A stretch of 64,000 nt of DNA from Rostratula benghalensis (lineage: Eukaryota; Chordata; Aves; Charadriiformes; Rostratulidae): NCBI GenBank assembly GCA_013399305.1, contig VXAI01000021.1, positions 4,465,874 to 4,529,873 on the forward strand. The letters are read 5' to 3'. Of the stretch, positions 13,662-28,200 are shown in pieces. The notes under the pieces were generated by a model. It was not told the origin of the DNA and searched no databases. It saw nothing but the letters and a program-made list of their open reading frames with translations. Position 1 is the first letter of the stretch. Each line of letters begins with the position of its first letter. Position numbers and translations under genes: made by a program.

Positions 13662-15528
13662 CTAGAAAAACAAACAACACAATTGTACTGTTAAGGTTTG
13701 ACAAAGTCTTCATTGCAGGAATCATTGGAACTATCTCTAAAAGCAAAGACTCAAAACTGAACTGTACAGCTCTACAGACTCTTCTACCTGGCTCATCTCT
13801 CATTACTCTCTTCATCTGTTGGATGACTCTCCTGTCAAGTGCAGAAATTAAATGACAATCCTTTTTGGGCACATTACTCGTAGATCCAAAGAGCAGGGAT
13901 AGTGTGGGTTGAAGAACAGAGGTGAGAGCCAGAACGCTCCGATTGCAAACCTTTCTCTGATCTGCTGCACATCTCATACTGCCTCTTTCTATCTCAACTC
14001 TCAGGTTTTGTCTTATTTATGAGAACTATAAGACATCTGATTCAGAAAATGTCTGCTACTGAAGTTTTATGCAATGCCCATAACAGAAATCCTTTAGATA
14101 CTAGTGATGTAGACAGAAGCCATACATTTCAAACCATTTGGGAACAAATAAAACTGCCAATTATTCTGATTATGAGGCTGCACAATACAAATTGCATTGA
14201 TGTTACTGTTATCTTCACAAACTCTTCCTTTCCAAGGCGTTACTTGTTTTTCTCAGTGGAGAAAAATACAAAATGATTGCATACCTTCTAGCAACCTGAC
14301 ACAACAGATGCAACTTGCCTCAAGGAGAAAAATTATGTTCTGTTAGTGTGGTCTGATAGCTGTGATCAGCTTATCTCTGTGCTGTTTGTCAATGCAGCAC
14401 TAACATAAATTAAAGACCTGCTTCAAAAAATAAAAATAGTAAACAACCAACCTAAAAATATTAAAAAGTACAATCCCTCACACTTCAATGGCAATGCCTG
14501 TCAGAGCTTGTGTCTCAAGTACAGTATTTTGTCCAAGACAGACAGGCAGGTAAAATCTCAAGCGATAGGCATGAATTCAAGGAATGCGCAGCAACAACTT
14601 CAATAAGACAGAAAAATCAGGGTCTGGTTTTCTGCCCTCACTCTGTGGCTTCTGCTATAGCCACACAAGATTACCAAGCCTTCTCGGCACATATGAAGGA
14701 TAATCACAGCATTCCTTATGCTCACTTTCATACTCTCTTCATGCTGAATGAGTTCTCCTTAAATGAACAAAACTTCTCATGTGCTGGTTATAAAGTTAGC
14801 TGTTAATTAAATCTACAATAACCAAGTTTTACATTTAAAATAACATAGGTACTGTGAAAAGCACTGCCAAACAATACTCTTCACTCTTCATTGATTAAAA
14901 ACTGTCTCCTAATCTTAGGTTGCCCATGTGCCCAGAGCACTGTCACGGAATGTCAGGTGAAATCACTCAACTCTGACAGTTGGCTGGGGTTCACAGTCCA
15001 TGCAATTTGGGGCCAGGAGCTTTATCCTAAGAGAAAGTGTTAACCTCTGTTGGTCACTCCTTGGCTGGATGCTATGTTGTCTGGGAGTCTCAAAGAGAAA
15101 AAAAATGGATTGTAGTGAAAGCAAGAAAGCTCCTTTCCTCTCTTTAGTCACCTTACATTACTATTTCCATACATGTGTGTGCAGAGAAAGGGCTGCTGCC
15201 CTTGTGATGCAAGGCTCATTTCAACAAACATAGCATCATCAGAAAATGGTATATAAGAATTACTGAAACCTTAAATTCTGAAGTGTTCCACTGAAATTTT
15301 TTAGTGCTCAGTAATGTGAAGATGAAGCCATTTTTTCTTATGTGTTTAAATCTTCAATCAGAGGATAAATAATTGACAGTGTACAGGATTATGCTTAAGG
15401 GGAAAAGCAGAAGACCCTGGCACGAATTTGAAACATTCCTGCAAAACTTATGTATTTCAAAATCTAAATGGCTGGGTTTTTCGCATTTTTCAGGATAAGT
15501 ATGAAAGAAAGATATAAAATGTACCTAC
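13662..15528 (-). other. INSC: INSC intron between the last two coding exons
   Basis: This 1867-bp intron runs from the GTAGGT donor to the TTTCTAG acceptor. I see no repeat family or RNA gene in it. Open frames of 62-116 residues on both strands are unsupported; the 116-residue minus-strand one simply runs into the terminal exon. Confidence 0.85.
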
Positions 15529-15605
15529 CAGACATGCCACTAAAACAGAATCACTGTTATTTCTTTCAGTTGGTGATCTGCAAAGTTTAATTAGGCGAGG
15601 AATAC
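15529..15605 (-). CDS. INSC: INSC coding exon (77 nt)
   Basis: The exon has 25 full codons after two bases that complete a split Cys codon. It reads IPRLIKLCRSPTERNNSDSV and then LVACL, residues 235-259 of the visible protein. The acceptor is TTGTGCACTCAG and the donor is GTAGGT. It ends in phase 0, so it joins the terminal exon as ACL-AALRRLA, one continuous armadillo helix across the splice junction. The intron before it is only 646 bp, the shortest in the visible gene. Confidence 0.93.
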
Positions 15606-16251
15606 CTGAGTGCACAAGAGTACCAGGAGAAATAATTTAGAAAAACACACTATTTTGAAATGTGGTATTTTTTTATATGTTTCATATTTATCTTCCTTAG
15701 TAGATATGATCTCTAATGCAAAGATGATAGGCAAATACTTAAGGGACTGTCCATGGAGCTATGCAGTTCAGAGCAGTCATAATTAATGGTTGTAAAGCCT
15801 AAACAAACAAAGCTATTGTTTTTACCCACTACTGCTCTTTCAGAGTGGAAATTGCGACCTCTATTTCTTCCCTATCCATTCTCCCAGCTGCCCTTAAATA
15901 ACTCCAGCCAAAAGGGTGTGTTGCTTCCCATTATATTCATCACATGCAAGGCTCCAAGTTTTCTGGCAGATCCCGCACAAGGGTTTAAATAAAGGAATGA
16001 AGGAGGAAGCACTGTCAGATGGCACAGTCTGCCACAGCTATGAATTGAGTGGATGATGCACCTTGGGTTCCTCTGGGAAATAAGCCAGAGGTTCATTCAG
16101 CACAACTTCCAATCACTCTCTGGACAGACTATACAGGGAACCTCTTCCACAAAGTGCACCAAGTGAGGCTAAAAATTAAAAACAACTTCTCCATGACTGG
16201 CAGTTCCTCCCTCTTTTTCAGTCTGCCATTAAGCTAGTGGTACATCCTTAC
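15606..16251 (-). other. INSC: INSC intron (646 bp)
   Basis: This short intron has a GTAAGG donor and a CACTCAG acceptor. It contains nothing recognisable. Confidence 0.9.
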
Positions 16252-16407
16252 AGCTGAGTTTTACGGCTGCATCTGCCACTTCAGGATCTCGGCTGAGTCG
16301 TGCCAGAGTAACTGCAGATTTCTGTTGGACTCGCTCACAAGCAGCAACTTCTGCTGAATTTCCTGAAGATGATCTTTCAAAAAGCATTTCCATTAAAAGC
16401 TGGACAC
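16252..16407 (-). CDS. INSC: INSC coding exon (156 nt)
   Basis: The exon encodes 51 full codons, residues 183-233 of the visible protein. It starts VQLLMEMLFERSSSGNSAEV, continues through ACERVQQKSAVTLARLSRDP and ends DAAVKLS. The serine-rich stretch near its start is probably a loop between armadillo helices, and QKSAVTLARLSRD is the next helix pair. The acceptor is CATCTCTCTAG and the donor is GTAAGG. Two leading bases finish the Gly codon begun in the upstream exon. A single trailing T joins GT of the next exon to give Cys (KLS-C-IPRL). There is no stop or shift. Confidence 0.94.
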
Positions 16408-19214
16408 CTAGAGAGATGTAAGAGCCATTGTTACCCTCTCTCCAACCAAAAAACTTATTCCAAAAAAGTAAAGGGAAAAAGCAAGCTTGGTAAACACAGA
16501 TCAATCACCACCCTAATAAGACATGACAAATGCATAAATGTGGACTGCAATTTGGCCATCAGCATTCAGGCACATCTGATGTGTGCATAAGTTTGTCTTC
16601 ACTAAGAAGCTGCAGAACTTCTGGAACTGGAAAATGCACCAACTCTTCCCCCTCCCAACTTCTTGACTCGTCTACAAGTTTGTATTTTAGATTTCACATA
16701 TTTATTTTAGTCAAACTAAATGCAACTCTTTATGTTCTCCTAAACTAACCTAAAATTCTGTAGTGACATATTTCAGGTCTCTACATGAAGTTTTGCTTTG
16801 AATTAAATGAAAGTAAAACTTTTTTTTCCTAGTTTATGTATTTTTAAGCAAGCCATTTAAAATTCCCATCTCAAAATGTTTAAGGGTATTTTAGAATGGG
16901 GAATCTGTTAATGTGGAAAATTCTGCCTCTTGAAGTTTACCATGTGACTAACTCTTCATTCAGGAGAGACAATATCATCCATGTTGAAATGGTTTCATTA
17001 ACCTGTTGCTGCCTGTAGGAGTTGATATTTTTATTGTAGCAGCACAAAACCAGATGAGACTTTACTGACTTCTATTTTCTAGATTATTCTAAAAGGACAA
17101 TTATGTGCTATTAGACTCCATATGCTATTAAGCATTCAGATTATTTCAGGTACCATCAGAGGATTTTAACTGTTAGAACATTTGCATAAATAATTAAGAG
17201 AATTAGCATCAAAATCATGCAGCTAGATAATAATCAATCAACATACAAAAAAGTCAAAGTTAAGAAGAAAATGTATCTAAACTTCCCAGGATTCAAAGAC
17301 CTTTCTCAGTGTGTGACTCTGGCTTCTGACCAGCATCTGATTATTACAACATTAGGCAGACACAGAAAGCCTTTGTACACAAGATGAGCGTCAACCCTTC
17401 CTTAGAGGAAAATGCTTCTGTCTAAACTTCTGTTACAGAATGTACATACAAACTTTGCTTCATCACATTGTGCTTGACAGTCCACATATACATCTCAACC
17501 TACTGTAGTATCAACCATGAGTTAGGCCGAGTTGGCATAGCTGTTAGCATAATGTCATGAATGCCAATCAAGTTTCTGCTGTAGTAGAAGTAGGTGAAAT
17601 GGGAACAAACACCTGTCCCCCAAAAAAACCCAAGTTTTGGTGTGCTTAAGGAAATAGGTAGCCATACATAACCAGTCTACTCATCATAAAGGAGTGCAAA
17701 ATCAGACAGCACAAGTTAAACAGTCAAACTACTGACAGAGTATTTGCTACCCAATCCTATAATTACAGACACACAGAATCCTGGGAAATGTCAGGGTCTA
17801 ACCAAGATTTTTTAAAACTCTTGGGTAGAGAAACCCCATGTGACTGCACCAAGATGTCCAGAACCACAACTCCAACTTCCAGGAACACAGGAAACTTAGA
17901 CCAGGAACATAGCAGGAACCACCACATGGACCTGACAGACTTCTCTCTGTGACTAACCCATCCCTCCCATGCAACAAGGACATCATATAAGAAACCACAA
18001 TGCCAACCTGCCTTGCTCTTTCCCCTGACTGCACTGTCTACTGCATGGGACAGGTAATTTGTTAAATTGTGTATATCTGCGATTAATTTGCTTCAGTATC
18101 CAGATCCTTTCAACCTCCACATTTTCATTTGGTCTTAAACTGCAACACCTATCCACCTTAGCAAGGACATCAAAAGCACACTACGCTACCTCTGTGCACA
18201 CATGGATCACATCAAGCAAATGTGCTTGACCCTTGGCCAATCATATTTGTGTGCACAGAGCTCAAATTTTCCACTGAAAAATAAGAAATATCTAAATCCA
18301 ATATTACATAACAATTGGCCAATTCTATTTCAAGACCCACGTCTACATATATGCTTTCTGAAACTCCTTCTCCTACACCTCTAATAAGCCATGTCTGAGA
18401 TTCAAAGAGATGCCAACTCAAACCATTCCAATCCAAACCTTAATATAAAAACTACGGAGGGGATATTCCTAGGATAGAAAAAGCAATATTTGTGAAGTTT
18501 CACTACAATTTAATATCTCCCACAAAAAAAAAAAAAAAAAAAAAAAAAAGCTGTCTTACTGAATTTGCTTATTTGCTGGTTTGCTGGTAGGTGTATTAAT
18601 AAGGCAGTTATGTCTTCCTGCATCCTTATCTCCAGGATTTTTAACCTAACTTCTCGGATTTATGCTGCGCTTGTAACACCTAGGGTTTTTTCAACATAAT
18701 GAATTTCTCATAATATGAAATTGAAAGTAGCATGGCAAAAACTGGAAACTGCCAGCATATTCATAAAAACATAATGCTTCACAATTTATAATGCTTCTGA
18801 ATACCTGTGAAAAAATTGACACAAAATACAGGTATGCATGGCTCAGTATCAGATGGTGTCTTTCAATGTGTAAGAATTGCAACTTATACAATGTAATTAC
18901 CAGAATAAAGGTTGTTGCAACAGTTTGTACTACCTTGCTTTGTGCCTGTGAATAAGTCACACATACACGGAACATCAGCAATATGGTCACACATGCAAAG
19001 TTTTCTAAAGCAGTGGTAATTTGTTTCAGTTACACAGAACTGCCCCAAGGACCCATTTTGCACCCTGCAACAATGTGCTATATCCAGCTGAGACAGGATG
19101 CAAAATGAAGTATTATTCGTGAAGCCTTTCTCCTTTAGCTTGTAACCACTCCTTTCCCATCTACCCATGCTCTCCACAAACAAATGCAGAATATAATTCA
19201 GCTAAAATACATAC
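16408..19214 (-). other. INSC: INSC intron (2807 bp)
   Basis: The borders are a GTATGT donor and a CTCTCTAG acceptor. The only marked feature is the 26-nt A-run at 18524-18549, which is poly-U in the transcript. I see no recognisable transposon or RNA gene. Confidence 0.9.
18524..18549 (+). repeat. Pure A-run (26 nt)
   Basis: An uninterrupted run of 26 A, flanked by CCCAC and GCTG. It lies in an INSC intron, about 670 bp transcript-downstream of the exon ending at 19215. Confidence 0.9.
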
Positions 19215-19281
19215 CATTTCCTTGAATGATTTCTGAAGCACACTGGTCCAAGACAGACATGTTTGCCAATATTGTTACTAC
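19215..19281 (-). CDS. INSC: INSC coding exon (67 nt)
   Basis: This short exon encodes 22 codons plus one base, residues 160-181 of the visible protein. It starts VVTILANMSVLDQC and ends SEIIQGN. The acceptor is a strong pyrimidine tract ending AATAACAG, and the donor is GTATGT. It enters in phase 0 after ...YSRDQ. It leaves with a single G that joins GT of the next exon to give Gly, followed by VQLLMEML. ILANMSVL is an armadillo helix. The exon is too short to be found by length; it was placed by frame continuity with both neighbours. Confidence 0.93.
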
Positions 19282-22200
19282 CTGTTATTAAAAAGAAAAG
19301 GGCATATGAACTATAGCTCCACAATTCAGTAATATTAAATAGCAGAGTGGTTTATAAAATTAGTATGGCAGAATATGGCAAACTCAATAATACTAAAAAG
19401 CATTCTTATCTGTTCCCACCTTTGTGATTTCTTCGGGGTCTTTATCTTACCTGTAGCCACTAACTAAAGCCCAGACAACATGAAAACTAAAATCTCTTTT
19501 TCTCACATCCTTATGTTCATGCATGTAAGTCTGACATATAGAGATCAGATTTGTTCAGTGGTCAAACTGGTAGAAAGAGAAAGATAAAAATTTATAAAAA
19601 ACAACCAAGAAAAAAAAAAAAAACAAACCTGGAGTATTACACAGAATGCAGCCAGGAGCTGCCCACCCTCAGGAACCAACCCTGGTAGTCACATTCCAGC
19701 TCAGGCAGAGCTCACAGTGAAGGCATACATCAGTGCATAGCATTCGTGCATTCAGTAGCACTAAGTTATTGCTACTTTTCTTCTCCAGGGTTCAGCTGAA
19801 ATGTTGAGAAATCCTCACAGTGGATTTGTAGTTCTGAGCCTACATTCAAGGAGTATTTAAGCAATACTTTACAGTTTTATTGAAGCCATAAGTTGTGTGC
19901 ATGTCAAAGTGCTGTGGCAAAATGAGCTGGATTTAAAAATCCATTTATACCTTTCCTGAACTAAGGCCAAGATTAGGTTTTGGATCACCAGAAACACATT
20001 TTGAGATCCTGATTTACAGAATTGCTTACCCAAAATAGAACTAAATTTTTTCAAGATTAGGTGTAACTCAGCTTGCTTAAAGTTATGCAGCAAGCCATTG
20101 ACAGAGAATGGGGCATGTGGAGCTTGTGACTCTCAACCACCGATTCCTTTCATCAATATCTCTCATACGCACTGCAAGATATTCTTTATTACTTGATCCT
20201 TCAAATAACTTGCTGTCTGCATGCAAACAAACTTCTATATTAGCAGCATATTTGAAAGCTCAAATAATAAATGTTATAAATCATTAGAATAAAAAATAGA
20301 AATAATATTATTTCCTAAGAGGTTCTGTTTTTCTCTATTCTAGTTGAGACAAACTGATCAGCCACAAAAATAATGATCCATTTGAGAACTGGTTATCAGC
20401 TTTTTAATGGAACAGTGCCAGTTCACAAGCAAGCAAACTTCTTAGATGTAAGCAGGCATGAGATCAAATCACCATTCTGATCTCACTTTGCCATTTTAAT
20501 AACAAGGATGACTCATTTTTGGTGCTGTGGTGTAAAGGTCTTCCACTTTTGAAGGCAGTGTTACAGTGTCATCTCTCTGAATAAATATACTTACTTAGGA
20601 TGCAAATGAGTTACTGAAACTCTAGAGAGTGACAGGTAGAAATATGGTAACTCAGTATATGTCTATGTATTTATTCCATATTAATTATTAACTGTGTTTC
20701 AGGCAGAGTGTGTATGTTTTCTCGTTCTAAATTATATCCTGTTAATGAAAATTGCTTCCTCTATGCAGAATCTGTACCCCATGTGGCTCTGTAAGCCACA
20801 GATGAAGAATTCAATTAAGCACAATTTGAATATGTGCCAATTATTCCACCGCTTCAAGTTATTTTGTCTAATAAGTATTTTCATACATAAAAATATTTTG
20901 TGTGTATCTTATGACACCAAAAATTATTTGGGGTTATATCTGTACTTCCTTCGTGTTGATTATGTGGGCTCCTATATTTTGCAATGTATTTATGAACTAG
21001 CCTAATGGGTTTATACATAACCTTCTTCAGAGGGGTTTATCAAGGACACTCACCATCAATAACCATCAAGTTCTACCTATATTATCTTTTAAAATCTTAG
21101 TAGGACTTGAAAGGCAGTTAAACTATAGATTACCTCATTCCATATGGGTAGATTTTTCTTTCCCCAAAAAACCTCACATTTTTCTGTGGTATAAGCAATG
21201 TAACATGAAATAGCATAACGTAAACACATCATAGGCAAGCTGAATAAAGAATTGACTTCAAGTGCTATATTTTTCCTATACTTTCCTATTTTAAAATTCA
21301 GTATACATGCAGCTTGCACAAAAAATTTCCTCTGTAATACAGACCAAAGACCAAGGAAGTTTAAAACTAAAGATGAACTCTCCAGAGAAAAACACAACTT
21401 AAATGTAGACTCAATTTGCTTTGAAAAGCAATACTTCCATGAGCGCTGTTATTAATGAAGTCTTGTTTCTTTTGGATTTAGAGCTGATCAAAAACCATAA
21501 AGAGAACTTTTTGCCCACTGTAGATTTTTTGGGTATAATGATACATAGACTCATGCTGCAGTCTTTATCTTAGCCTCTCTCTTCCCATTATCTGCCTCCA
21601 AATTTCATAAAGCCTTAGGCAGTCCCTCAAAAATAACCCTGAAGTCCTGTTGAATGAGCAAACCAGTTCAGATTTTATTGTGAAACATGGAGTGCACAAA
21701 CAGAAATAGATAAAAGTGACTGGCTTAGCCTCATTTCCACCAGGAAAATAGATGAAAATTACTGGAAAAAATAGATACCAAACCCTCTTTTAGAACTGAA
21801 ATAATTTTGAAAGAATTGAAAGACTTGAAAATATTTAACATAGAATCTCTACTGTTCAACTGCAAAATTTAGTACCAATTTCATTAATTGTTCATGACAT
21901 TTCTTGTAAAGATTACTCTGCAAGATTATAAAGGACTGGCACCTGAGACAATTTATAATGCTTGCATTTTTTCTGTATTCCTAAGCCATACAATGAACTT
22001 GCAGTCAGCTTTAAGTATAAAAAAGAAGATATCCTGAAGACATGAGATATGAGCTGTGAAGATTGGCCGGTGGTATCATACCATGCTGAAGTCACACAAA
22101 AATTCCAGTACCCTAGTGACATCCTGGTATGTGGGATCTGCAGACATTAAGCAAAGATTTTCACAGATTTCCCAGAGACAAAAAAAAAAAAAAAAGTTGC

Positions 22201-25200
22201 TTCATCATATGCAGAAATTTTTAATGAAACATCTGATTTCACATTCTATTGCCAAACCTAATGCAGGATTATAGTGGATTGCCTTAGAAACCATGTGCTG
22301 CAAGAACTGATCCCATCCATCGTAATTCCCTGCCTCAGCACGTGTATGTCTCCTGGGCAGATGTGTTCTGGAGCTAGATCTTGATCTACACATCTCCAAT
22401 GTCTGCAGTCTAGAAGAGCTCTCCAATAGACTAACTCAGGCTAGTCCACACTGATCTCTCTTATCCAGATCCACCAAAAATTGCAGGTGCTTCTCTACAG
22501 CAGGACTCTGATAAACAGGGTGACTGCAGCTTTCTCTGTGGGAACTAGCATTCCTAAAACCACTGTAGTAAAGAACACCACAGAAAAATACAATTAAAAG
22601 ATAATGAACTAATACATATTTTTCCAGCAGATGAAGGCTGAATTATTGAAGTCAGTGGCACATGATTTACACCACTAAAAACCACCAGAGAAACATGCAT
22701 CTGAGGTTTATTCCTGCAATCACTACATACCTCTTAATATGTGCTATGTGCTACACACCTAAACTGCATAAGTGGTGGGAAATAGTGAAAGACAAAAACA
22801 TCAGGCAGCAAATTCTCAGACCAGCGCATGTTTTAGCACCTTTTGAAAAGGCAAACTGTTCAAAATACTAACATGTAGATAGTTTCACTGGGACTACTAA
22901 GATTTTTCACAAGACTAAACGACAAAGAAGTTAACTTTCCGAGCTTAAAAAAAAAAACATATCGAAAATCAAGAAGCTTTGAAAGTTCACATTTAAATCA
23001 CTTGTTGTTGAAATAAGTACGCAGGAGTATTTGTGGGGCACAGGTCTCCCATTTAGATCAAAGGAAAAATTCTCTATTTAATAAATAAACCTAAAAATAA
23101 TAGATATTTCATACTTTTCTAATGTCAGTACAGCATCATGTTGCTGATCTTGCAGTTGCCCTGGAAATTAACCTGAAGGCTAACTAAAAATCTCTATTTC
23201 TATAGGCAAGTAAACAGATGGTAAACACAGCTATATAAACTATTATACATACACTGGGAGTGTAAATCTCAAATGCTTTAGGTAACAAAGAGGTTTAAAC
23301 CTAAAGAGAACATAAGAAACAGAAAGGTTCTTTGATAACTTTGCCATAATGGGAGATTAAAGATAATCCAAAAGTGTTTCTCTTTATTGTGAAACACTCT
23401 ACTCAGGAAGAAAGTTGCAATTGTAATAGGAAAATGAAAGCACACATTTTAGCCTGTTAAAGGGGCAATATCTTCCACATGTGAGGGTCACTCCCCTGAC
23501 TTGGGGAAATGGGAGGTGTCTACACTGCTAACTTACCTTTATTAAGTGTGCCTTTTATTTTTTTTAGCATTATTTATTAAATAAGCTTTTATTGATAGTC
23601 TCGACATAATTAGAAAGACACAAGCTCAAAATGAGAAGTAGCAAGTAATCTGAGTGGCAAAGTAGATCCATATAGAATTGATAATTTTCTTCGTTATTTA
23701 CTCATTTAAGACTGATTGATCACTAAGTAAAATTATGTTTTCTAAATATTATAAGAGTATTTTGTAATTTGTTCAACTAAATGACATAAGGATAAATCAG
23801 AGTGTGTCTGGAAAGTTCTTCAGAAAGAATGGGGCATCTGACAACTAATCAGAAACAAGGTGGAGTCTTTGTTTCTGAATGTAAATTAAAAGCATCTGAA
23901 CTTCACTATTCAGGATCAATCCACAAGGAAATAGCAAAAGAATACATATAGCAGGGATCAAGAACAGGCATTACATCAAGTCTGGGAGAAAAATCTCTGC
24001 TAAAAAAGATCTAGAAATAGTCTCTGGAGCATCATATTCCTTACAGTAGAAAACTTAATTTCCGTTGCTTTTGATAGACATTTTTGTGGTTGGGAATTCA
24101 GTTTTCTTCCTGAAAACTGAGAAATAAATACACCTAGATAAGGGGTATAGATCAATAGGCCTTTCTGACACCTGACAGAAGAGGCAAACGTCCCATAAAA
24201 TAATAATAGCAATTAGAGACGGGATCTGCTTGTGAAGCCTAGGTCTCTGAGACTGTGCCAGGGAACTCTAATCTTGGAATTACAGAGCAACAGAGACGAA
24301 ACCTAATGGAATCTTATCCTTTGGAATGAAGGATATCTTTACTACATTGTTATTCACTTTATTTTATATTGCTGACTAATCTAGCTAAGGAATATTGAGA
24401 ATAATCCCAATTACTCCCATTTTAGATGAGGCAGAAAGCACAGAGAGGTAGTTCAACTGCCAGTAGATCAAGCAGAGTGGTCAGGAGGTAAATTCTGGTG
24501 CCTATCCTAGAAGCTTATAGTGTTCTACTTGAGGAGGAAAAGAAACAAGAAACTGTAATCTGTAGAAAAGCTGTTTATAAGCTCACCTGCTCATAACCCA
24601 AGACTGAAACCACAACCTTCACCTACGCAGCAATTCTGTTTTGGAAAAAAGATCAATGGCAAAAGTCAGAGGCTGTTCAAAATATGCTATCTCATTTCCT
24701 GAAGGACTGAAGACAAAAAGATGACAAGCACAGCAAAATGCCTACATAACCATCTCTGGATTAGAGCTTTATGATTGGTACAGCCTGCAGCAAAGTCTGT
24801 TGGTTATAGTTTCTGCAGTAAACAGCCCAGCACCAGCCTGATTGTACTGGGAACTTGGCAGGCAAGGGCAGAAAATAAAAACTGAAATGAATTGTGCTGA
24901 CATAGCATGATTCCTCTAGAGACTTTACACTGAGTAAGTGCAATGTCTACCCAACTTTACAGATGATTAAACAAAAATGCAGGGAAGTTAAATTGCTTCT
25001 TCAACATCAGAGCAGCAGCAATCTTAGGAATTGATCCCAGGAATAAAAACCTCAGCACGCTAAGCTAGCAAAATTCTAAGCTAGCAGAGGTCTTCAGCTG
25101 AGCTGAGCTTTTATTCTTCCAACTAAACCTCTTGCTTTGCAAGTTGGAGCACATTGTATTATTCTGCATAAAATCTAAAAGTGAAAGGCAGAACTGTGAC

Positions 25201-28200
25201 TAAACAGGCTTTTTTTTTTTTTTCAAAAATATTCAGTGTTTGAGAGGGAGAGTCAGTGTTGGACCCCTGAAATGTAACAGTCCATAACACCGGTCACCTA
25301 ATGCCAGTCAATACTGCTTGCAGCAGATCTTGAAAACAATATGAAAAAACTAGATGGGAAGCTTAGGTCTACTGAAGTCAGACTGACAGAAGCAGACTAC
25401 CAAGCTTTCTTCTAACCCTGTTATTCCCTGTTTGTGTAATCGACCGTAGGTGATTGAGTTCCAGAGTACCACGTGTATTTCCTCTCTGGGAAAGACCAGC
25501 TGACAGCTCAGCAGTGGAAGGGGTATCCCTCTTCTGATCCAACCAGGAATGGAACCTCCTTCTTCCCTACTTATTTTGCTCCAAGAAGAGAGCTTTAAAA
25601 AGGACTCTTCATCAACTGCCTTCCCCTTGACCAGCAAGGATTTTGTCTAATACTTGTTGTCAGATGTAAGGAAGACTGACATCTAATATGGGCTGCACTG
25701 CTCAAACTCTACTTCAGGCTCCCAGTTCTTGATAGTTCATACTGGCTTCCACAGATATGCAAAAATTTGGTCAGAAATTTAACAAAATGGAATTGGGAAT
25801 CCCACAGTATTCATGACAATGAGTAAGGAGAAAAAAACAGCACTTGGCAAGGAGTAATAAATTTCCCAGAAACTCAGACTGAGTAGTACTACTACAAGTT
25901 ACATTCATCCAGGCAGGGATATAAAAAAGCTATCTAAAAGACCTGTAATTATTCTTCTTATTAAAAGCACTGCTCTCAAAGTCTTTCACTGACTATTAAA
26001 CACTATTTTAAAATCAAAACTTCTTTATGTTAAAGCAACATCCATCTCTGCTCTCCTTTTGATCTTACAATCTCCCATGTAGGAGAAAAAGGGGATGGGG
26101 GGACAACAAAAAGAAAACACAAATGTTCTGAAAAAAAAACAGAAAAGCAGAGAAAAGCATCTGGAACCAAGAGGAAGAATAAGTTTTATTAAGGTTTTAA
26201 AATCTTAAATGAGGCAGAAAGCCTTAGCTTCGCAACCTGCAGCATCACCCAAACAGCAAGAAAACAGGAAAAAAATTAGCAGAAAAAAAGCAGCAACTAT
26301 TTCCATTTTCTCCTTCCAACTTAAAAGCCTTTTTCCACCTCAAATTTTTTTGAAACATATTTTACTGATTCTAGACTGAGAAATAACCACTTTAAAATTG
26401 ATGTTTTCACTGCACGTTAAGTCTTTGTCTGCCTAAATAACAGAAGATCAGAAGCTGTTAGACTGTACCTCCACAACTTCACAGGTAAGGTGAGAATACT
26501 AACAACACTGAAGAGACAAGTGGGAATGCAGAGAGAAAAAATTTATTATACATAAACATACTGTGCACAAACATACATATTTCATATTTTTCTATGTAGA
26601 GTCTAAGATGATGGTTAGATAGCTCTGAATGATAAGGGTTTTGGCTAAAGCCTTCTGACAGTGCTTAAACTCCATTAAGATGCCTCACTGTATACATTAC
26701 ACTGCTGAAGTTAGGCATGAACCCTTCTGAAATAATATTTTGATGCTCCTTTGAAGAAAAAAAAAAAAACGCTATCCAGAAAATAAGTATCTGAAGCAAT
26801 AAAAAAGAACACAGGACATTTGTATCCATTTTGACCCAGAAGTGGAGTCTATGGCATCTGGAAATGATCACTTTATCTCATGGCTCTTATATGAAGCATT
26901 TTGTTATAAAATTACACAATATCCATGTAATTGCTGGTTACAGAAGCAATACATACTTCTATAAAATGAATAATTACTATCTTGTTCATCATTAAGCCCA
27001 GCACTCAGTTCCAGTTTTCTCACCTGACCTAATCTAACACTGCCTGGGAAATTATAGAGGGAGGAGATTGGTTTTCAGAGAGTGAAGGCGGGAAAACTTT
27101 GTTTTGCTTTACTATTTGCATGCAAAAGCTTTCCAGAAGTCAAAAGACAGAACACTTCTAGAGGAACTTGAGCAGAAAAATACTTTCTGCAGGCAACACA
27201 TGCATCTGATATCCAACTCCTGGGAAGAAGGTTATGTATTTATACTGTCATGAAGGATGATGTCTAATCAGTGCTAGCTGTCCTTAGATTGTATAGAAGG
27301 ACATACTGTGACTTTAAGTTGAGATAAATTGACACAAATGAAAACAAAACTCACTGTTTCTTTCTCACATTTCAGCCATCTTTCTCCCATTTTTGGCTTA
27401 CGGTGAGCATGCTTCATTCTATTTTAATAAATTAAAATTTCCTTAGATCTGTGGTAATGCTAAAATAGTAATGTATTTAGAAATAGTGTGCAGTTTTCTA
27501 TATGATAACTGTGTTACTTTAAGTCCTCTATGATAAAGAGGGCATTTAAGTTTGAGAGGCTCTTCTGTAACATCTATGAACATTAGACCACATTTTGTTA
27601 TATTTCCTATTTCCGTCCTTATTCTTACTTTAATTGTTTCAACATTTAGTATAGCTTAATTCTAATTCCTCTATTTTAAAGTCTGGGATGACTTGGTAAT
27701 TCAGAATGGACATTAGTCCATAAAAATGTATTCCACAGTGGCTCCATATTCCAAAGTAAAACTTTGAATCAAAAAATTTCCAACCCTACTTAATTTTAAT
27801 CTCCATGTCCTTAGGCAAATGGCTACTGGCCGGCACATAATAATGCATGTATAATAGGAAAAATTATATTGTATACCTAAAAAGAATTAAAGTATACATT
27901 CAAAAGCCAAAATGTCAATTTAGAATACAGTTATAAAATACAGTACTGTAATGTTGTGTTTCTCTCCAGCTGAGTATGATTTCCTCATTGCAACAACTAG
28001 GCAGAGAGCAAATTAAAAAGCAAAATATTCCATACAACTGTCATAATTGGCAGCCACCCTTCTCCCCCTTTCCCCAGAACGATGAAACCAGTACTCTTTT
28101 GAAAGGTAAGCAATCTACTCAAACACACACTTGTTCAGGAATTCAAAGGAACACTTCTCTTAAGGCTGTTGCATTACCAAAGCTGCATGACTAGCAACAC

